Source: an uncultured Amylibacter sp.
Lineage (GTDB): Bacteria > Pseudomonadota > Alphaproteobacteria > Rhodobacterales > Rhodobacteraceae
Assembly (NCBI GenBank): GCA_938001995.1
Contig: CALLAV010000324.1
Coordinates: forward strand, 1-14,686
Direction of reading: 5' to 3'
Length of the DNA stretch: 14,686 bases
Below the pieces are notes generated by a model. That model was given only the letters and a program-made list of their open reading frames with translations. It ran no database searches and was not told the DNA's origin. The position numbers were made by a program, and so were the translations under genes. Positions 1-6,478 of this stretch are shown here, one piece after another. Every line of letters starts with the position of its first letter. Positions within the stretch are counted from its first letter, which is position 1.

Positions 1-2676
1 GTAAAGTGTGTTAGCCGCATCTGCGCCCGTGTCGTCTTTGAAGTTGCCGCCACCTTGGATGATGTCGTCACCCGTGCCGCCGAATACAGTGTCGCTGTCG
101 GATCCACCAGAAAGTGTATCGTTGCCTTCGTCACCGTAAACCGTGTCTTGGCCGTGACCCCCGTAGGAGCTGTCGTTGCCTGCGCCACCAAAAACAAGAT
201 CGTCGTCAGCGGAGGCCCAAAGGTTATCGTCGCCTTCGCCGCCATAAAGTGTGTCGTCGCCGAAAGAGGCTTCGACCATGTCGTTGCCTTCGCCACCATA
301 GTAGGTGTCGTCGCCGCGATCTGCACCGCCGAGGTTGTCGTTACCTGCACCGCCGAAGATTTCGTCGTTGCCGTCATTGCCGAAGATGCGATCGTCGCCG
401 TCTTCGCCGTTCAGGATATCGTCTCCTGCGCCGCCATCGATGCTGTCGTTGCCGTCGCCACCAAAGACTGTGTCAACGCCGTCGCCAGCATTCACAGTGT
501 CGTCGCCTGCGCCTGCTTCGATGATGTCATCGTCGCCATCTGCGCCGTCAACTGTATCGTTTTGCGGGTCAACGTAGCCAGGATTGATGATGTCGTTGCC
601 ATCTGTGCCGTGCACTGTGCCGTCTGGCATGATCCGGTCGCCGATGATGGTTTCGATTTCAAAGAAATCCATCGTTCCAAGAACATCGCCTGTTGTCGGA
701 TCGAGGAATTCAACTGTGCCAGACGTAGAGTTGCCATCCGCGTCAACAGTTTCGTTGATCACACGGAACGGTCCTGCACCTGTCAGGTCCAGCGTGTCAT
801 TGTCATCGCCAGCAGACCCACCGCGCACTGTGTCGCCAATGCCATCAGCGGCAGATACCACGTTGATGCGGTCCGCATCTGCGCCACCGCGAATGTCATC
901 GATGCCTGCGCCGCCTTCTAGTGTGTCGTTGCCTGCGTCGCCGTAAACACGGTCATCGCCAGCACCACCATAAAGGACGTCGTTGTCGTTCATACCTTCA
1001 AGCAGATCGTTGCCTTCGCCGCCATAAAGTACGTCGTCGCCATCAATGCCACACAGCGTGTCATCACCGTCACCGCCATAAAGGGAGTCGTCGCCAGAAC
1101 CTGCGTACAGGCCATCGTTGCCAGCATCGCCAGTCAACACATCATTGCCTTCGCCGCCATAAAGCAGATCGTTGTCGGCCATACCTTCGAGCAGATCATT
1201 GCCTGCGCCGCCATAAAGAACGTCGTCGCCGTCGATGCCACACAGCGTGTCGTCGCCGTCGCCGCCATAAACGGTGTCATCACCGCTGCCAGCGTACAGG
1301 CCATCGTCACCTTCTTCGCCGTAAATGACGTCATTGCCGTCGCCACCAAAGATAACGTCGTTTCCGCCGTTACCCACTGTTGGCAGTGTGTAGTTCAGAT
1401 TGTCGATCGCGCCGCTTCCAGCCAATTCGACTTCCATACGGAATACACCGTCGGTGTTGATGCTGACCACTTGCTGGGCATTATCTGCACCTGCAGGGAT
1501 AGAGATCGTGTCAATCAGTGTGCCTGCTTCGTCGTACAGACGGATCTCAGATGCGCCGCTTTGGTTGTCGAGCACGGTTAGATCCGTGATTGATGCAACC
1601 GTGTCGAACGCAAAGATAAATGTACCGCCAGACGCGTTGTCATCAGGATCAGTGCTGTCGCTGTCTTCTGAAATGATCAAAACGTTGTTCAGGTTATCTG
1701 TCGCCAAATCGCTGTCACCGCCCGTAGGGTTGTTCGAGTCGAACACCATCACTGGGTTGGCAGCATTTGCGCTGGAAATTGTTACGCCTTCGTACTGATT
1801 TGAAACAACAGTCCCTGTCGGCAGCGTGTCAAAGTTGAGGCTGACATCAACGTCGTTGCCGCCATTGTCACCATAGATGACGTCGTTGCCTGCATCGCCG
1901 TAGATAAGATCGTCGTCGTTGCCGCCGCGAATCTCGTCTGCGCCCGTGCCGCCATAAACTTCGTCTTGACCCAAGCCTGCTTCGATTTGGTCATCGCCGC
2001 CGAAGCCATAGATAAGGTCGTCATTGCCTGTATCGCCTGGCAGAATTGCGTCGTTGTTGTCGACACGGTCGCCATCTGGGTCACCTTCGTATGTCCCATC
2101 GATAACGTCGTTGCCAGACGTGCCTTCGACTGTGCCATCCAGAACGTCGGCCACGTCAAAATGAATGTCGCCAATACCCACTGTTCCGGAATTCACTGAG
2201 GAATCGCCATTGTCATGGTAAATTTTGATCCACTGCACAGGGCCTGCGATGTTAACCGTTACAGAATCTACTGCGCCTGGGCCTTCTACGCCGCCGTTGT
2301 CAGCGCCGCCGCCTTCAACGGTGTTGCCATCAACAAGGTGGTGTGCGGTGTTCGTAAAGATAACAGGGACTTCGTTGCCGTCTGCGTCAATCGCAACGAT
2401 TTTGATTTTGTCGTCCCAGCCCGTGCCTTGGTCGATGTCGTACAATTCGAAAGAGATGTTTTCGACTGGAGCGGTGAAGTCCATTTGAACTTTGGTTGGT
2501 TCGTCGACGTCCCAAGATTTCAACGTGGTGTCGCCACCCACATTACCGATCATCCAAGTGTCGTGGTTTACGTTCTCTGGCGTCCAGATGTTTACGCCGA
2601 TTGTATCAGAGCCACTGGTGAGGGTGTTTGCCCCGTCCAAATTAACCGTTTCCCAGTTCAAAATATAATCAGACAT
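1..2676 (-). CDS. RTX calcium-binding secreted protein, C-terminus outside window
   Basis: An uninterrupted minus-strand frame of 892 codons runs from an ATG at 2676 to the window edge without a stop, so the C-terminus is missing. The start is preceded by an AAGGTAAC ribosome site. Three blocks of glycine/aspartate nonapeptides (pattern GGxGxDxLx, for example YGGDGDDTL) lie at about residues 176-274, 433-620 and 683-892. They are separated by non-repeat, probably beta-sandwich segments at about 1-175, 275-432 and 625-682. There is no N-terminal signal peptide, as expected for type I secretion, whose signal would be in the missing C-terminus. In known RTX proteins the repeats fold into parallel beta-rolls on binding extracellular calcium. 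Segments such as DGTVEGTSGNDVIDG and TLDLTGAGPFRV resemble Rhodobacterales RTX proteins that often end in a Hint domain; whether this one does cannot be seen. The catalytic or adhesive role is unknown. Family call is firm, function is not. Confidence 0.93.
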   Translation of the reverse strand, partial: MSDYILNWETVNLDGANTLTSGSDTIGVNIWTPENVNHDTWMIGNVGGDTTLKSWDVDEPTKVQMDFTAPVENISFELYDIDQGTGWDDKIKIVAIDADGNEVPVIFTNTAHHLVDGNTVEGGGADNGGVEGPGAVDSVTVNIAGPVQWIKIYHDNGDSSVNSGTVGIGDIHFDVADVLDGTVEGTSGNDVIDGTYEGDPDGDRVDNNDAILPGDTGNDDLIYGFGGDDQIEAGLGQDEVYGGTGADEIRGGNDDDLIYGDAGNDVIYGDNGGNDVDVSLNFDTLPTGTVVSNQYEGVTISSANAANPVMVFDSNNPTGGDSDLATDNLNNVLIISEDSDSTDPDDNASGGTFIFAFDTVASITDLTVLDNQSGASEIRLYDEAGTLIDTISIPAGADNAQQVVSINTDGVFRMEVELAGSGAIDNLNYTLPTVGNGGNDVIFGGDGNDVIYGEEGDDGLYAGSGDDTVYGGDGDDTLCGIDGDDVLYGGAGNDLLEGMADNDLLYGGEGNDVLTGDAGNDGLYAGSGDDSLYGGDGDDTLCGIDGDDVLYGGEGNDLLEGMNDNDVLYGGAGDDRVYGDAGNDTLEGGAGIDDIRGGADADRINVVSAADGIGDTVRGGSAGDDNDTLDLTGAGPFRVINETVDADGNSTSGTVEFLDPTTGDVLGTMDFFEIETIIGDRIMPDGTVHGTDGNDIINPGYVDPQNDTVDGADGDDDIIEAGAGDDTVNAGDGVDTVFGGDGNDSIDGGAGDDILNGEDGDDRIFGNDGNDEIFGGAGNDNLGGADRGDDTYYGGEGNDMVEASFGDDTLYGGEGDDNLWASADDDLVFGGAGNDSSYGGHGQDTVYGDEGNDTLSGGSDSDTVFGGTGDDIIQGGGNFKDDTGADAANTLY
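925..1302 (-). repeat. Tandem duplication of seven RTX nonapeptides (2 x 189 bp)
   Basis: Within the RTX gene two adjacent 189-bp units (1302-1114 and 1113-925 in reading order) each encode seven nonapeptides, 63 residues starting GLYAGSGDD. The protein copies differ at only a few positions (for example TVYGG versus SLYGG, GMADND versus GMNDND, and the last two nonapeptides). Landmark strings such as gcgtacaggcc recur exactly 189 bases apart at 1103 and 1292. The units are in frame and the order of nonapeptide types is conserved, which indicates duplication of a whole seven-turn segment rather than independent drift. Confidence 0.9.
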
Positions 2677-2693
2677 TTCGTTACCTTACTTTT

Positions 2694-2703
2694 ACGTGCA
2701 CGT
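2694..2703. promoter_or_regulatory. Palindrome ACGTGCACGT just upstream of the RTX start
   Basis: A perfect 10-bp palindrome lies 18-27 bases upstream of the RTX ATG, next to its ribosome site, and overlaps one of the TTTACG hexamers. Its position would suit an operator, but no protein can be assigned to it from sequence alone. Confidence 0.35.
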
Positions 2704-2911
2704 GCCGCTACCAACACAAAGCTGTTGCCCATTCGGGCGATTGAACACGAAGCAAGGACGGTGTTGTGAATCGCAGCGAAACACACTCAGAAACCACTTA
2801 CTCACTTCGCTTGCTCGGTTCGTTGACATACAAGTCGCCAAGCGCGATTTAATTTACGAAGCATTTCGGTTTGTGGAACTTGAGCAGACCTACCCAAAAC
2901 GCTTACCCCAA

Positions 2912-2949
2912 TTTGCTTTACGCATAGGCATCCACGTAAAACAAGCAAA
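2912..2949. repeat. Bulged inverted repeat in the RTX upstream region
   Basis: The left arm TTTGC-TTTACG (2912-2922) pairs with the right arm CGTAAA-(acaa)-GCAAA (2935-2949) across a 12-base loop, giving 11 pairs with a four-base bulge on one side. Its inner arms are two of the five TTTACG boxes, so it could equally be a pair of inverted protein-binding sites or an RNA hairpin in the RTX leader. Confidence 0.4.
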
Positions 2950-3068
2950 AACCCGCACTTTTTGTCCAATTTGATTAATTTTTGCCATAAATTTGCCTTT
3001 TTTACGAAAAACAGGGAAACACTGAACGCAGAAAGGCATGTTTGTTTCAGTTTTGGGGACAATGCTTT

Positions 3069-3107
3069 ATTTTGAACACTTACCTCTAAGTGTACGATTC
3101 TCAAAAT
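3069..3107 (-). repeat. Nested inverted repeat downstream of the symporter-kinase gene
   Basis: ATTTTGA-ACACTTA (3069-3082) pairs with TAAGTGT (3087-3093) and TCAAAAT (3101-3107), giving two 7-bp stems around a four-base loop with a seven-base bulge (3094-3100) on one side only. It starts 27 bases after the kinase stop codon at 3134. It has no following T tract and a low GC content, so it is a poor intrinsic terminator. It may be an RNA 3' element or a binding site. Confidence 0.4.
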
Positions 3108-3133
3108 TGGCTCAACTCAGGGGCGTTTTGATC

Positions 3134-5824
3134 TTATTCCGCTGCGTTTTTCTGAGTGTTCGCAAGGGGCAAGCTAATACGGAAAATCGCGCCTTTTGTG
3201 GTCCCTTCGTAGGACAAGGTTCCACCCAGATTCTTCACGATTTCGCGGCTGATTGGCAGGCCCAGTCCAGCACTTCCCGCGGTGACTTTGCTGGAGAGTT
3301 TTGCGAATTTTTCAAAGATGATTTCGATATCGTCTTCGCTGATGCCTGATCCATTGTCTGCCACGTCAATAACCAGATTATCCCCGTAAACACCGCTTAG
3401 AACTGCAATTTGTGGGTTTTCCACGCCGCAATGTTTCAGCGCATTGGTGATCAAATTGATCAATACCTGTGACAGGCGGTCTGGGTCTGTGATCAAGATG
3501 ATCTTTTCCGCAGCTTTGTCGCGCAGGATTTTTGCGCCCATGTCATCAACCTGTGTTTGGGTTGTGGTCAGGGCGCGATCGATCACTTGGCTAAGGGGGA
3601 CGGATTCCATGTTCAACTGCACGCGCCCGTGTTCCATAAAGCTCAGATCCAGAATGTCGTCCAAAAGCCGCGTTAGGCGAATGCTCTCGTCGTGAATGAT
3701 CGATGCAAAGTTGTTCAATTGTTCAGGTTCCAGCGGATCACTATCGCGCAGGATTTCCGAAAACGTGCGAATAGACGTCATCGGCGTGCGTAACTCGTGG
3801 CTCACTTGGGACAGGAACGTGTCCTTTTGTGCGCCCAGTTCGGTCAGTTTTGCGTTCGCGGATCGCAGTTGTTCGGCTGTGCGTGCCAGTTCGGTGGATT
3901 GCGTTTCAAGGCGTGCGGAATATTCCATCACCTGCGCCGTTTCATCCGCAACCGCGATCATATCTTCAAACGAGATTTCCGCACCACCCGTCACCTGACC
4001 CATCATCGCGTGGGCGGCTGCTGCCCCCACGTTCCCCGCGATTTCCCGCTCCAACGTTTCAATGAATTCGCTGGTGGGTTCGGGCAGTGGCGTTTGCAAT
4101 CCCTGAACAAGAGCTTGGTTTTTGAACAGGACCATGGCTTCTTCGCGGCCTAAAATGCGCTGAGCTAGGATCAGCAGGTCCTCAATCGGGGTGGATCGCG
4201 TAATGCCGCGCCTTGCGGACATTTGCCCAAAAACATTGATGAACTGAACCGATTGCAAACGTTCGATGGCGGTTGGCGTGGTCAATACAGACACCAATAC
4301 AAAGACAATTGTGTTTACGCCAAGCGACCAGAAAACCGCGTGAACCAACGGATCTGCGATTTGCACATTGAGCAGGTTTTGCGGCGTCAGCCATGTGACG
4401 CCATAAGGGCCATTTTCCAGTGCGGCTTGTGAAAACACGAACGAGCCACCAAAGCTCGGCAAAAACAATGTATAGGCCCAAATCGCAAAACCCATGCAAA
4501 TGCCAGCAATCGCAGCCGAGCGTGTGGCGCTAGACCAAAACAATCCACCGATCATGGCAGGTAAAACCTGTGCAACACCCAAAAACGCGATCAAGCCGAT
4601 AGACGCGAGCGCCCCCGTGCCCCCCGTAAAGCGAAAGTACAGATATCCGAGCGCCAGAACCACGGCGATGCTGACCCGCCGCGACCGCAGCAACAAAAGT
4701 CGCACATCATCGCTGGCAGGATTGCGTGTGGCGTTTGTACGAAGCCAGAGGGGCAAGATAATGTGGTTCGACATCATCGTAGACAGGGCAATCGCCGCGA
4801 CGATCACCATCGACGTGGCGGAAGAAAACCCCCCGAGGAATGCGAGCGTTGCCAACGTGTCTTGCCCTTGGGACAGCGGTACGGTCAGAACAAACAGATC
4901 GGGGTTGGCATCTGCAGGAAGAGTAGAGAGCCCAGCAATCGCGATAGGAAGCACGAACAAGCTCATCAAAAATAGGTAAAGAGGAAAAGCCCAACTGGCC
5001 GTGGCCAGATTTCGCTCGCTATCGTTTTCGACGACGATGACTTGAAACATGCGCGGCAAACACAAAATTGCCGTCGCAGACAACAGGGTCAGGGTTAGCC
5101 AGCGATCGGTAAAAATCTCGCCAGCGTTCAACAGATCCGGGTCCATTTTTGCGAAGATATCGCTTGGCCCATCCGCAACGCCCCAGACGACAAAAATACC
5201 CACTGAAATGAGCGCAGCCAGCTTTACAATCGCCTCTACTGCAATGGCCGTGACGACGCCGTTGTGGCGTTCATTTGCATCCAAATTCCGTGTCCCAAAA
5301 ACGATTGTGAACACGGCCAAACCCACTGCAACATAAAACGCTGTAGCCGCAGGTGAGGGTGCTTCATCGCCGCTTGATGTTGTAAAAACCTCAAAGCTGA
5401 GCGTGAGGGATTGCAGTTGTAGGGCGATGTAGGGGGTCGTGCCGATCACCGCGAGCAGAGTGACCAAAACCGCGAGGCTGCCGCTCTTGCCATAGCGTGA
5501 CGACAGAAGGTCAGCGATAGACGTAATGCGCTGCTCGCGACCGATACGCACCAGCTTGCGCAGAACCCACCACCAGCCGATGAAAACCAGCGTGGGACCA
5601 AGGTAAATAGTGATAAATTCCAAACCGTTACGCGCGGCTGACCCCACCGCACCGTAGTATGTCCATGCCGTACAATAGACCGAAATCGACAGGGTATAGA
5701 CCAACGGCGAGCGCAGAAATTTGAATTGCCCACGCAGGGCCGACCGCTCTGCCAAATAGGCGACGACGAACAACACCAGCACATAGGCCAGACAGATCGA
5801 AACAAGCAGATTGAACGACCCCAT
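3134..5824 (-). CDS. Sodium:solute symporter-type sensor histidine kinase
   Basis: This 896-residue protein joins an N-terminal sodium:solute symporter (SSS/PutP-like) domain of about a dozen membrane helices (roughly residues 1-515) to a cytoplasmic kinase. The symporter part has the family-typical RITSIADLLSSRYGKS segment near residue 100. A linker and probable coiled coil (about 615-670) lead into the HisKA box SHELRTP with phospho-acceptor His676. The ATPase domain follows, with N-box NLITNALKH (Asn794), G1 box DNGSGI (Asp823) and G2 box GLGL (from 853). It has no fused receiver, so phosphate must pass to a separate protein, most simply the receiver encoded two genes upstream. Its ATG shares one base with the stop of the 80-residue gene (TAATG), indicating translational coupling. 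Related proteins such as CbrA link solute transport or binding to signalling. The ligand here is unknown. Confidence 0.93.
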   Translation of the reverse strand: MGSFNLLVSICLAYVLVLFVVAYLAERSALRGQFKFLRSPLVYTLSISVYCTAWTYYGAVGSAARNGLEFITIYLGPTLVFIGWWWVLRKLVRIGREQRITSIADLLSSRYGKSGSLAVLVTLLAVIGTTPYIALQLQSLTLSFEVFTTSSGDEAPSPAATAFYVAVGLAVFTIVFGTRNLDANERHNGVVTAIAVEAIVKLAALISVGIFVVWGVADGPSDIFAKMDPDLLNAGEIFTDRWLTLTLLSATAILCLPRMFQVIVVENDSERNLATASWAFPLYLFLMSLFVLPIAIAGLSTLPADANPDLFVLTVPLSQGQDTLATLAFLGGFSSATSMVIVAAIALSTMMSNHIILPLWLRTNATRNPASDDVRLLLLRSRRVSIAVVLALGYLYFRFTGGTGALASIGLIAFLGVAQVLPAMIGGLFWSSATRSAAIAGICMGFAIWAYTLFLPSFGGSFVFSQAALENGPYGVTWLTPQNLLNVQIADPLVHAVFWSLGVNTIVFVLVSVLTTPTAIERLQSVQFINVFGQMSARRGITRSTPIEDLLILAQRILGREEAMVLFKNQALVQGLQTPLPEPTSEFIETLEREIAGNVGAAAAHAMMGQVTGGAEISFEDMIAVADETAQVMEYSARLETQSTELARTAEQLRSANAKLTELGAQKDTFLSQVSHELRTPMTSIRTFSEILRDSDPLEPEQLNNFASIIHDESIRLTRLLDDILDLSFMEHGRVQLNMESVPLSQVIDRALTTTQTQVDDMGAKILRDKAAEKIILITDPDRLSQVLINLITNALKHCGVENPQIAVLSGVYGDNLVIDVADNGSGISEDDIEIIFEKFAKLSSKVTAGSAGLGLPISREIVKNLGGTLSYEGTTKGAIFRISLPLANTQKNAAE

Positions 5825-6066
5825 TAGCGGTCAACCTTGTTCACAATGCGGGCGAGGCCCAAAGCCAACAAGATCAGCCCGCCCCAAATTCCAAACACAT
5901 AAAAAATCGGCGATGGCAGGCCAAAAATGACGCCCGCTTGGGTGAAGATCGACACGACGGGCGTGGCCAACAATAGGATGCCAAGACAGGGCAACAAAAC
6001 AGACAAATCGCGAAACCGTCGTCCGGGTCCTTTGGTGGGCATTGCGCGCGGGTGCTTATCGCTCAT
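5824..6066 (-). CDS. Small two-helix membrane protein, putative symporter-kinase partner
   Basis: This 80-residue protein has a basic N-terminus (about residues 1-20, containing KGPGRRFRD) and two hydrophobic segments, about 22-45 and 48-74, separated by a short turn with FGLPSP, then a basic end. It sits between the response regulator (ATGA overlap, 4 bases) and the symporter-kinase (TAATG, 1-base overlap), so it is almost certainly a real gene made together with the kinase. Several sodium:solute symporters have a small two-helix companion encoded just upstream (DUF485/YjcH beside ActP, or DUF4212). The same role is inferred from size, topology and position, not from a recognised signature. 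No enzymatic residues are apparent. Confidence 0.8.
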   Translation of the reverse strand: MSDKHPRAMPTKGPGRRFRDLSVLLPCLGILLLATPVVSIFTQAGVIFGLPSPIFYVFGIWGGLILLALGLARIVNKVDR

Positions 6067-6428
6067 TTCAGCAACGACTTAACGTTCGCGACGATCTCTT
6101 TGTTGGAAAACGGTTTCGTCATAAACAGCGATGCACCTGCGGCCTGAGCGGCGGCGCGGTCGCGCGATTGGCCTTTGGCTGTCAGCATCAAAACGGGGGT
6201 GTCGGCGACAGTGTCGCTTTTGCGGATTTCTGCTAGGATATCAAAGCCGCTTTTGCCAGGCAGCATCACGTCTAGGATGACCAAATCGGGCACCAAGCGC
6301 GCGGTGGTTTCGGCTGCGTCTTCCCCATTGGAATGGGTGCTGACCGAGATGCCTTCACGGGTCAGAAGAAAACTGATGGCTTCAACAATATGAGGTTCAT
6401 CCTCGATCAATAATACACGTTCGTGCAT
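6063..6428 (-). CDS. Single-domain response regulator (receiver only)
   Basis: This 121-residue CheY-like receiver has all the expected residues: acidic pair Glu9/Asp10, phospho-acceptor Asp53 in LVILDVMLPGKSG, Thr83 in MLTAKG, and Lys105 in TKPF. There is no DNA-binding or enzymatic output domain, so it must act by protein contact or as a phosphate shuttle. The ATG at 6428 follows a strong GGGAGG ribosome site. Its TGA overlaps the start of the 80-residue membrane protein (ATGA), and the kinase follows, so it is the likely partner of that kinase. Fifty bases separate it from the upstream XRE regulator gene, consistent with one transcript. The output target is unknown. Confidence 0.93.
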   Translation of the reverse strand: MHERVLLIEDEPHIVEAISFLLTREGISVSTHSNGEDAAETTARLVPDLVILDVMLPGKSGFDILAEIRKSDTVADTPVLMLTAKGQSRDRAAAQAAGASLFMTKPFSNKEIVANVKSLLK

Positions 6429-6478
6429 CCCAGCCTCCCAACTGATCGCGCATCAGAACCTAAGGCAAAGCTCGTGGA

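Larger units (their letters stand above)
2677..3133. promoter_or_regulatory. 457-bp intergenic control region upstream of the RTX gene
   Basis: No convincing gene lies in this AT-rich stretch between the stop of the symporter-kinase and the start of the RTX gene, both on the minus strand. It must hold the end of the kinase transcript and the RTX promoter. The hexamer TTTACG occurs at 2691-2696, 2853-2858, 2917-2922 and 3001-3006, and inverted at 2935-2940. About 0.2 would be expected by chance in both strands of this length at equal base frequencies. A 10-bp palindrome and two bulged inverted repeats are listed separately. No clear -35/-10 pair could be assigned. Confidence 0.6.

Noticed and set aside
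55..921. Long plus-strand open frame of 288 codons opposite the RTX gene
   Set aside because: It is a low-complexity shadow (V/A/C-rich) created by the repetitive GGC/GAC codons of the RTX repeats on the other strand; it has no recognisable domain. The same holds for the arginine/histidine-rich frames at 114-524 and 921-1328.
925..1302. CRISPR-like or mobile repeat array
   Set aside because: The repeats are coding RTX nonapeptides in frame, with no constant repeat/variable spacer pattern and no transposase nearby.
2215..2769. Plus-strand frame of 184 codons
   Set aside because: It lies opposite the N-terminal domain of the RTX protein and runs across its start; the minus-strand frame has the better start, ribosome site and domain content.
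2802..3104. Minus-strand frame of 100 codons in the RTX upstream region
   Set aside because: It begins with TTG inside an inverted repeat, lacks a ribosome site, and its lysine/cysteine-rich composition looks like translated AT-rich control DNA. A short conserved peptide in its second half cannot be excluded without homologues.
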